The notes under the pieces were generated by a model. That model did no database searches. It saw only the letters and a program-made list of their open reading frames with translations, and was not told the origin of the DNA. A DNA stretch of 13,823 nt from the NCBI GenBank assembly GCA_964614375.1, contig CAZTLI010000100.1:1-13823 (forward strand), given 5' to 3'. The stretch is from CAZTLI01 sp964614375 (GTDB lineage Bacteria > Chloroflexota > Anaerolineae > Aggregatilineales > Phototrophicaceae). The translations under genes were made by a program, and so were the position numbers. Below are positions 1 through 5,670 of this stretch, in pieces (position 1 is the first letter of the stretch; the number at the start of each line of letters is the position of its first letter).

Positions 1-2
1 AG

Positions 3-1808
3 CTATTTGCGGAACTGCGTATGCTCCCACTCGGTGAAACGGTCATGCAATTTCAGGCGTTGATATTTGCCAGTGGTGGTGACCGGAATATCTGTGCCGA
101 AGACGACGACTTTGGGCGCTTTCTCGAAGGTCATTTTGTCGCGACAGTAGGCCAGGATTTCGTCTTCGGTGACGCTTGCGCCTTCTTCCAACACGATGTA
201 CGCGCCGACCTCTTCGCCGTAGTAGTCATTCTGGAAGGCGATGGCGAGGCCGACCTTCACGCCGGGAATTTCCAGCAGCACCTCTTCGATGTCGAAGGGG
301 CTGAATTTGACGCCGCCGCGATTGATCAGCTCTTTGATGCGCCCGGTGATGAAGAAGAAATGTCGCCCCTGTTCATCCACCTCATAAAACCCTTCGTCGC
401 CGCTGCGAAACCAGCTAAATTTGAAGGTCTCGGCGTTGGCATCGGGACGTTTGAAATAGTGTTTCATGACGTTGTGCCCGCGAATGCAGATTTCACCCCG
501 TTCGCCGGGGCCAAGCCGTTTGCCGCTGCCGTCGGCGCTGAAAATCGCCATTTCATTGGGTTCGATGGGGCAGCCGATGCTGGGATAGCCAAAATGGAGC
601 ATCCAACGTTGATGCGTTTCCCAACTGAGATCAATCGGCAGGAAACAGCTATAACAGGTGGTCTCGCTGAGTCCATACCCGTGCAAAATCGGGAAGCCAA
701 AGGTATTTTCAAAGTCGCGGACGAGGATCATGGCTAATGTGCCCGCGCCACAGACAAAATGGCGAAAATGTGTCAGATTCTGGCGGTTGATGCCGTGTCC
801 GAAAATCGTATCGCCCGCTGCTTGCTGCCGCTGACCATACTCAAGCAGGAATTGCAGCAGCGTGGGCACGACACTGACGATATTCACCCCCTCTTTAGCG
901 ATGCGCTCCCAGAAGTGGCTGACGGAAAAGCTGTGATTAAGCACGGTTGAGCCGCCGACGGACAACGGAGTTATCAGCGTCATGACGATGCCATTGACAT
1001 GATGCGTGGGCAAGACACACATCGTCCGTTGATTGCCTGTGATGGCCTGCCACTGCGCGATTCCCTGTGCATCGACCAGTAGATTGTACTGTGTGAGCAC
1101 GACGCCTTTAGGCGCGCCGGTGGTGCCGCTGGTATAGACCAGTAAGGCTTCATCATCCAGATTGGGGGTGAGGTCGCCGGGGGCTTGCAACGTCGCATCG
1201 TCGGCTTTTGCGCCCTGTGCATCGGCGAGATAGGTCGTGGGCTGATTTTTCACACCGGCATGAAAGTGAATATAGTCATCGCTGGCGGCGCCATCGACCT
1301 GAATAATCTGGCGGATGTTGGGCGCGCCGAGTCCTTCTTCAATGCCGTTGATGATATTTTCGGCGCGTTCGAGGAATTCCTGCCGCACCAGACAGATGAC
1401 GGCCTCGCTGTTCCGCAGGATGAAGGCGATTCGCATGTCATCCTCAGCGACATTTTGCGGCGCGACGGCTGCCCCGATAATCCAGCAGGCGAAATAGATG
1501 ACGACGGTATCGCTGTGGTTATAGCCAATGGTCGCCACACGGTCACCGCGCCGGACGCCGAGGTCTTCATACAGAAAGTTCGCCGCTTGATGTACCCGCG
1601 CGTTGAAGTCAGCGTAGGTCAGTTCTTCGCGATTACCGTCTTTGTCATAGTGAATAAGATAGACTTTATTGGGCGACGTTTTGGCGTGCAGCGACAGCAG
1701 ATGACGGATATTGCGGAAGGGGATTTTGCGCGTTTCGGGCGGGACGCCATCTTTGATATGGGCTTCGTGCAGGCGTTTGAGGGTCGCGGCATCGAGTCCG
1801 TCGGTCAT
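3..1808 (-). CDS. AMP-forming acyl-CoA synthetase/ligase (ANL superfamily)
   Basis: The enzyme activates a carboxylic acid as an acyl-adenylate with ATP and transfers the acyl group to CoA in the cytoplasm. From the chosen ATG it has 601 residues, normal for the family. Visible ANL motifs are the phosphate-binding loop YTSGTTGAPKG (about 225-235), then GYGLSETT, FRSGDEG, the hinge segment ITGRIKELINRGGVKFSP, and TTTGKYQR near the C-terminus with the catalytic lysine. The acid substrate cannot be read from sequence; medium- or long-chain fatty acids and aryl acids are all possible. The frame stays open to 1922, but that extension is read from the neighbouring insertion-sequence relic. The ATG at 1808 has AAGGA ten bases upstream. 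An ATG at 1829 is an alternative with no clear ribosome site. There is no operon partner inside the window, and the relic sits where a promoter would be expected. Confidence 0.93.
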   Translation of the reverse strand: MTDGLDAATLKRLHEAHIKDGVPPETRKIPFRNIRHLLSLHAKTSPNKVYLIHYDKDGNREELTYADFNARVHQAANFLYEDLGVRRGDRVATIGYNHSDTVVIYFACWIIGAAVAPQNVAEDDMRIAFILRNSEAVICLVRQEFLERAENIINGIEEGLGAPNIRQIIQVDGAASDDYIHFHAGVKNQPTTYLADAQGAKADDATLQAPGDLTPNLDDEALLVYTSGTTGAPKGVVLTQYNLLVDAQGIAQWQAITGNQRTMCVLPTHHVNGIVMTLITPLSVGGSTVLNHSFSVSHFWERIAKEGVNIVSVVPTLLQFLLEYGQRQQAAGDTIFGHGINRQNLTHFRHFVCGAGTLAMILVRDFENTFGFPILHGYGLSETTCYSCFLPIDLSWETHQRWMLHFGYPSIGCPIEPNEMAIFSADGSGKRLGPGERGEICIRGHNVMKHYFKRPDANAETFKFSWFRSGDEGFYEVDEQGRHFFFITGRIKELINRGGVKFSPFDIEEVLLEIPGVKVGLAIAFQNDYYGEEVGAYIVLEEGASVTEDEILAYCRDKMTFEKAPKVVVFGTDIPVTTTGKYQRLKLHDRFTEWEHTQFRK

Positions 1809-1861
1809 GGGTGAATTATCCTTTTGCATGGTGTGCGTATCTTGAGGATAGTGTGACATAG

Positions 1862-1883
1862 GCCCACACCTACAGGTGGGGGC
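1862..1883 (-). repeat. IS605-type right-end hairpin over the tnpB stop codon
   Basis: An imperfect inverted repeat pairs 1862-1870 with 1875-1883, giving eight pairs and one A-G mismatch around a four-base loop. It covers the tnpB stop codon at 1870-1872. IS200/IS605 elements carry subterminal hairpins recognised by the Y1 transposase, and in TnpB elements this end also forms part of the guide RNA scaffold. A T-run does not follow on either strand, so it is unlikely to be a simple terminator. Confidence 0.6.
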
Positions 1884-2241
1884 TGCTGCCGTCAACAGCG
1901 ATGCCACCTGAGCGCTGCTCAACTGGTCTTGCGTCGCCTCTGGCAGTCCGCGCCAATGCCCCGGCGCGAATGTTTATTGGCGCGTTGTGGTCACGGTCTA
2001 ATAGCAAATCACAATAACCACACGCGAAGGTTCGTTCTTTCAGGGCAAGTTGTGGACGTTCGCCACAACCGGGGCACATTTGCGTCGTTGATGTCCATTG
2101 GTCAAGGAAGATGACCCGTTGAAGTGCCAGCGCGTGATTCCACACCAGACCCGCGATATTCATCCGCTGGTGTAAATGACCATCACGTTTATTGTTCCGG
2201 TAGAACCGGAACTTACAGGTTCTGCGAACATCAACCGACAA
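1870..2241 (-). pseudogene. tnpB: TnpB (IS605 OrfB) remnant: N- and C-terminal ends fused in frame
   Basis: About 123 codons remain of a protein normally near 380-420. Residues 6-42 match the TnpB N-terminus (RRTCKFRFY, then LVWNHALALQR). Residues 46-92 match the C-terminal zinc ribbon and RuvC-III region: FLDQWTSTTQMCPGCG, FACGYC, then DRDHNAPINI. The four zinc cysteines (56, 59, 74, 77) and the RuvC-III aspartate (about 84) survive. The middle, with the RuvC-I aspartate and RuvC-II glutamate, is gone, so the product cannot be an active RNA-guided nuclease. The join near residues 42-45 keeps the frame and no stop interrupts the ORF. The only in-frame start is TTG at 2241. The same frame opens at 2283 without an ATG, so the original start may be lost. 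Whether it is translated is unknown. Confidence 0.8.
2194..2212. repeat. Perfect 8-bp inverted repeat inside the tnpB relic
   Basis: GTTCCGGT and ACCGGAAC flank the three-base spacer AGA. The repeat falls in codons for FRFYRN of the tnpB relic, where the family usually has YPN. The changed codon (CGG for an expected CCN) helps build the palindrome. It could be chance, or a left-side hairpin used in mobilisation. Confidence 0.5.
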
Positions 2242-2283
2242 GGCGCAATTCTGCTCAAATAGGAATGACTTGTTGTTACTAGT

Positions 2284-2514
2284 TTACCACATTTGCGCGA
2301 ACACGCCGTGCTCAAGACTCCTAAATTCATGTATGGGTTGTAGAATGCGTTCTTTGATAAAACTGTGGTACAGTCCATCATCCGGCAGGACAGCGCCTAT
2401 CGCTTTTGCTGTAGCAATGGCAATGCCAACAGCGATGATAAACAGCGTTATCCAGCGCAGGAGGAAGCGGATGAGTATCATCGGTATCCATTGATAATCA
2501 GCGTATGCCTGCAT
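2284..2514 (-). CDS. Possible small membrane protein of unknown function
   Basis: The 76-residue ORF has a strongly hydrophobic stretch at about residues 12-42 (IPMILIRFLL through TLFIIAVGIAIATA), followed by a short polar tail ending HGVFAQMW. This suggests one or two membrane spans at the N-terminus. No family is recognised. No good ribosome site precedes the ATG at 2514 or the internal ATG at 2481. Its stop lies 42 bases before the tnpB relic on the same strand, so the C-terminus may have been cut or reshaped by the insertion. Codon use is mixed and does not clearly prove coding. Other readings are a gene fragment or chance. Confidence 0.35.
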   Translation of the reverse strand: MQAYADYQWIPMILIRFLLRWITLFIIAVGIAIATAKAIGAVLPDDGLYHSFIKERILQPIHEFRSLEHGVFAQMW

Positions 2515-2574
2515 ATCACAATCATGTGGACACAGGTGGTAGATGGGTGGTCGTTGACATTTGCGTTACAATTC

Positions 2575-2700
2575 GGACGCGATTGTCCGGGCTTATTGAC
2601 AATAAATGGACGATTTTTAGTCCGTCGCAAGGTGAAGATTGTATATTTTTCGTAACTTGATTAAACCTTTCACTAACGGACGTGAAAGTGATGTTACACT
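2575..2700 (+). promoter_or_regulatory. Dyad-rich upstream region of the FHA gene
   Basis: Three short inverted repeats lie here: CGGAC/GTCCG at 2575-2590, GGAC/GTCC at 2608-2623, and CTTTCAC/GTGAAAG at 2667-2688. The last is followed by TGTTACACT (2692-2700), which reads as an extended -10 (TG-n-TACACT), though no good -35 sits 17 bases upstream. A TTGACA at 2596 has no matching -10. The CTTTCAC dyad could be an operator beside this weak promoter. Apart from these dyads and the doubtful small ORF at 2284-2514, nothing else is visible between 2242 and 2756. Confidence 0.3.
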
Positions 2701-2756
2701 TGAGTTAGGATTAAGGTGAAACAATCCCTTAAGGTCTGTGAGTTCTGGAGGTACGC

Positions 2757-3260
2757 ATGATTATCTGTGCAGCCTGTGGGGAAGCCAATAGGATAGGTGC
2801 ATTTTACTGCGATTATTGTGGTAAACGCCTGGGGATGGCGGCGGTTACCGACACCATTGCCGCGCGGCAGTCGGCGCTGATCGCAGAACGAATGTCAAAA
2901 CGTGATACACAGGCCGCCCGTTTCGATAACGACGGTCAACTCATGATTTACATTCGCGATGCCAAAGAACCGGTCAAGATTTACCCGATGCCACGCCGCA
3001 TCATCTTCGGGCGTTATGATGTGGGCAGCACCCACAAACCCGATTTCGACCTCACACCGTTTGGGGCACTCGATTGTGGGGTATCGCGCATTCACGCCGC
3101 GATTAATTATGTGGATAGTGCGCTGACGTTGATGGATATGGGCAGTTCCAACGGCACATTCCTGAATGGGCAGCAGCTCAAAGCCAATGACCCGGTACGG
3201 TTGTATGACGGGGATGAAGTGCATTTTGGTCAACTCGTCACCCACATCTACTTTGAGTAG
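2757..3260 (+). CDS. Zinc-ribbon and FHA-domain protein
   Basis: This 167-residue cytoplasmic protein joins an N-terminal zinc ribbon to one FHA domain. Cysteines 4, 7, 18 and 21 form two CxxC knuckles (CAAC and CDYC). A charged linker runs to about residue 60. The FHA domain follows, with the phosphothreonine-binding core in order: FGRYD (Gly85-Arg86), SRIHA (110-114) and GSSNGTFLNG (129-138). FHA domains bind phosphothreonine peptides, so a Ser/Thr kinase partner is expected, but none is present in the window. The start is firm: GGAGG lies five bases before the ATG. A strong terminator follows the stop, so it appears to be a single-gene unit. The partner and process are unknown. Confidence 0.9.
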   Translation: MIICAACGEANRIGAFYCDYCGKRLGMAAVTDTIAARQSALIAERMSKRDTQAARFDNDGQLMIYIRDAKEPVKIYPMPRRIIFGRYDVGSTHKPDFDLTPFGALDCGVSRIHAAINYVDSALTLMDMGSSNGTFLNGQQLKANDPVRLYDGDEVHFGQLVTHIYFE

Positions 3261-3284
3261 GTTCACGCACAAACCCATCAAAGG

Positions 3285-3315
3285 AGCGCGCCTGTAGGCA
3301 CAGGGGCGCTTTTTT
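3285..3315 (+). terminator. Rho-independent terminator after the FHA gene
   Basis: AGCGC-G-CCTGT pairs with ACAGG-G-GCGCT around the loop AGGC, giving ten pairs and one G-G mismatch, followed directly by six T. It lies 24 bases after the stop and separates the FHA gene from recD2. Confidence 0.9.
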
Positions 3316-3333
3316 GTGGTCATGCAGACAGGC

Positions 3334-3379
3334 GGTGGCGTGAACGGGTGACCTGTTTTAAACTGTTTTCAACGCCACC
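3334..3379. repeat. Long inverted repeat upstream of recD2
   Basis: GGTGGCGT followed by GAA (3334-3344) pairs with TTC, one bulged A, then ACGCCACC (3368-3379), around a 23-base loop. It ends 18 bases before the recD2 start. It could be a leader hairpin or an operator. No T-run follows, so it is not a standard terminator. Confidence 0.55.
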
Positions 3380-3397
3380 AAACGGGTATAAGCCCTT

Positions 3398-5623
3398 ATG
3401 TTCGATTCTTTCACATTTGACGACAATTCCGATACGCTCACGGGCACGATTGAGCGCGTGACATTCTATAACGAAGAAAACGGCTACAGCGTGGTCAAAG
3501 TCAAGGCCGAACAAAGCCGCGCCGATGCCGAAGCCCGCGATGGTACGATTACCGTCGTTGGGGTGATGCAGGAGTTGAATCCGGGGCAGGCCGCACGTTT
3601 CACCGGGACGTGGGTGAATGACCCCCGGTGGGGATTGCAATTTCGTGTCGAAACCGTCGCCGAAGTGCTGCCGACGACGACAAAAGGGATTATCGCCTAT
3701 CTCAGCAGCGGGATAGTGCGCGGGATTGGCCCGCGTACCGCCGAGAAGATTGTAGACCATTTTGGCCCCAAAACGCTCGACATCCTCGACCACGACGCGG
3801 AACGCATCATGGATGTGCCCGGTCTTAAGCCTTCACTCGGTGAACAACTGATTAAAGCATGGCGCGATAACAAGGCTGTGCGCGAGGTGATGGTCTTCTT
3901 GCAGGGATATGGCATCACCAGCGGCATGGCGATGAAAATCTATGGGCACTATGGCGATATGACCATCAAAGTCATCCAGCAGAATCCCTATCAACTGGCG
4001 GATGAGGTGTTTGGCATTGGCTTCAAACGCGCGGATGAAATCGCTCGCAAAATGGGAATGCCTACCGACGCGCCCGAACGTATTCGCGCAGGGCTGCACT
4101 ATGCGCTCAATCACCTATCGCGGGAGGGGCATACCTACGCGCCGCGTGATGTGCTGATTGAGACAGCGGTGACCCTGCTGGAAGTCGATGACAAGCTGTT
4201 GCTTGCGGCGGCGTTGGATGGTCAATTGGTGGCGGACAAACTCAAGCGTGATACGCTGGTCGATGCACAGGGTGAGCGGGTCAACGCCATCTATTTGCCT
4301 ATGTACTACTATTCCGAACTGGGCGCGGTGCAGTATCTACAACGGCTGCTGTCGGTGAGTTCTAAAATCATCAACGGGCACAAAAAGACCGATTGGGCGT
4401 CGTTCCTTGCAGAATTAGCAGAAGCCAATAATGTTGAACTGACGGCGGAGCAACAGGGCGCGGTCAAAGCAGCGTTAACGAGTAAAGTGTCTGTGCTCAC
4501 GGGTGGCCCCGGTACGGGCAAAACCACCACGCTGCAAATGGTGATAGGCGCGCTGGCGCAGGGCGATTATACATTCGCGCTGGCCTGTCCGACGGGGCGC
4601 GCGGCGAAACGCTTGAACGAAGCCACCGGACACCCCGCCATGACGATTCACCGTCTGCTAGGCTGGGCGGGTGATGACTTTACACATGATGAGGATTATC
4701 CGCTGGAAGTCGATATGTTGATTGTGGATGAGGCGTCGATGATTGACCTGATGCTGTTCCACAGCCTGATGAAGGCGCTGCCTGCTTCGACGCATTTAAT
4801 GCTGGTGGGCGACATAGACCAGCTACCGAGTGTGGGCGCGGGCAATGTGCTGCGCGATGTTATCGACAGTGGGGTGGCCTATGTCACCCGTTTGGGGCAA
4901 ATTTTCCGCCAGAGCGAAGACAGTCATATCGTCCTGAATGCCCATCGTGTCAACAATGGCGACATGCCGTTTACCGATAATCAAAGCAGTGACTTTTTCT
5001 TCTTCACTGCGCCGGATGCTATGCAAGCCGCTGAAATGGTGGTCGATGTAGTGCTGAATCGTGTGCCCGACAAGTTTGGCTATGACCCGATGGAGTCGGT
5101 TCAGGTGATTGCGCCGATGTATCGTGGGCCAGCGGGTGTGACCGCGCTCAATGACGCCTTGCAGCAGCGACTCAACGGCAGCCGGCGGATAGCGGAAAAG
5201 CGGTTGTTCGGTAAGTTATTCCGCGTGGGCGATAAAGTGATGCAAACGCGCAACAATTACGACAAAGATGTGTTCAACGGCGACATTGGGCGGTTGTATG
5301 GCATTGACTTCGATGACAACACGTTGGAAGTGGTCATCGACGGGCGCTTCATCTATTATGATTGGAGCGAAGCCGACGAACTCATCCATGCCTACTGCAT
5401 CAGTACGCATCGTTCGCAGGGGTCGGAATATCCGGTGGTGGTCATGCCCATACTGACGCAGCACTATATGATGTTGCAGCGCAATTTGCTGTATACGGCT
5501 ATTACCCGCGCCAAAGAACTGGTCGTGCTGGTCGGTGACCGCCGTGCGGTCGGCATGGCGGTCAAAAATAACAAAGTCGCCGAACGCTTCAGCGGAATGT
5601 TGGAGCGCTTGCGGGCGCGTTAA
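3398..5623 (+). CDS. recD2: RecD2-like ATP-dependent 5'-3' DNA helicase (SF1B)
   Basis: This 741-residue protein fits the stand-alone RecD2 family, which unwinds DNA 5' to 3' in repair and recombination without RecBC. It begins with an OB-like region (LTGTIERVTFYNEENGYSVV, residues 14-33), then helix-hairpin-helix segments (IVRGIGPRTAEKIVDHFG, 106-123; FGIGFKRADEIARKMG, 205-220). The helicase core has Walker A GGPGTGKT (369-376), Walker B VDEAS (443-447), GDIDQLPSVG (471-480), the FRQ arginine motif (503-505), STHRSQGSEYP (669-679) and LLYTAITRAKE (697-707). All catalytic motifs look intact. The ATG at 3398 has no clear ribosome site, but the N-terminus matches where the family starts. The TIR-NB-ARC-TPR gene follows after 47 bases with no terminator between, so co-transcription is likely. 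Confidence 0.93.
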   Translation: MFDSFTFDDNSDTLTGTIERVTFYNEENGYSVVKVKAEQSRADAEARDGTITVVGVMQELNPGQAARFTGTWVNDPRWGLQFRVETVAEVLPTTTKGIIAYLSSGIVRGIGPRTAEKIVDHFGPKTLDILDHDAERIMDVPGLKPSLGEQLIKAWRDNKAVREVMVFLQGYGITSGMAMKIYGHYGDMTIKVIQQNPYQLADEVFGIGFKRADEIARKMGMPTDAPERIRAGLHYALNHLSREGHTYAPRDVLIETAVTLLEVDDKLLLAAALDGQLVADKLKRDTLVDAQGERVNAIYLPMYYYSELGAVQYLQRLLSVSSKIINGHKKTDWASFLAELAEANNVELTAEQQGAVKAALTSKVSVLTGGPGTGKTTTLQMVIGALAQGDYTFALACPTGRAAKRLNEATGHPAMTIHRLLGWAGDDFTHDEDYPLEVDMLIVDEASMIDLMLFHSLMKALPASTHLMLVGDIDQLPSVGAGNVLRDVIDSGVAYVTRLGQIFRQSEDSHIVLNAHRVNNGDMPFTDNQSSDFFFFTAPDAMQAAEMVVDVVLNRVPDKFGYDPMESVQVIAPMYRGPAGVTALNDALQQRLNGSRRIAEKRLFGKLFRVGDKVMQTRNNYDKDVFNGDIGRLYGIDFDDNTLEVVIDGRFIYYDWSEADELIHAYCISTHRSQGSEYPVVVMPILTQHYMMLQRNLLYTAITRAKELVVLVGDRRAVGMAVKNNKVAERFSGMLERLRAR

Positions 5624-5670
5624 CTTCATATTGCTATTATCCATACCGATACCTTTAGGGAGGGTAGTCC

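Larger units (their letters stand above)
1862..2241 (-). mobile_element. IS200/IS605-type relic, internally deleted (tnpB ends only)
   Basis: The stretch carries a shortened tnpB and, over its stop codon, a right-end-like hairpin. No tnpA (Y1 transposase) is present, so it cannot move alone. Bounds are approximate: the right side is set by the hairpin and the left side by the first recognisable TnpB codons. The true left end may lie up to about 2290. No target duplication is expected for this family, so the ends cannot be confirmed from flanking repeats. It separates the acyl-CoA ligase from a possible membrane-protein ORF and probably replaced the ligase's native upstream region. Confidence 0.7.

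Noticed and set aside
21..737. 238-residue plus-strand open frame
   Set aside because: It lies antisense to the acyl-CoA ligase, which carries all ANL motifs; the peptide shows no family pattern.
1185..1814. 209-residue plus-strand open frame
   Set aside because: Antisense shadow of the ligase N-terminal half.
1834..1858. TGTCACA on the minus strand before the acyl-CoA ligase, as a second ECF41 promoter
   Set aside because: The only CG-type box (CGCA) follows after 14 bases, not 16, and lacks the expected CGTC or CGTA.
1809..1922. N-terminal extension of the acyl-CoA ligase frame up to 1922
   Set aside because: Codons 1870-1922 overlap the tnpB relic, the peptide is unlike ANL enzymes, and the ATG at 1808 has a ribosome site.
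2596..2601. TTGACA as a -35 box for the FHA gene
   Set aside because: No -10-like hexamer lies 15-19 bases downstream, and it is over 150 bases from the start codon.
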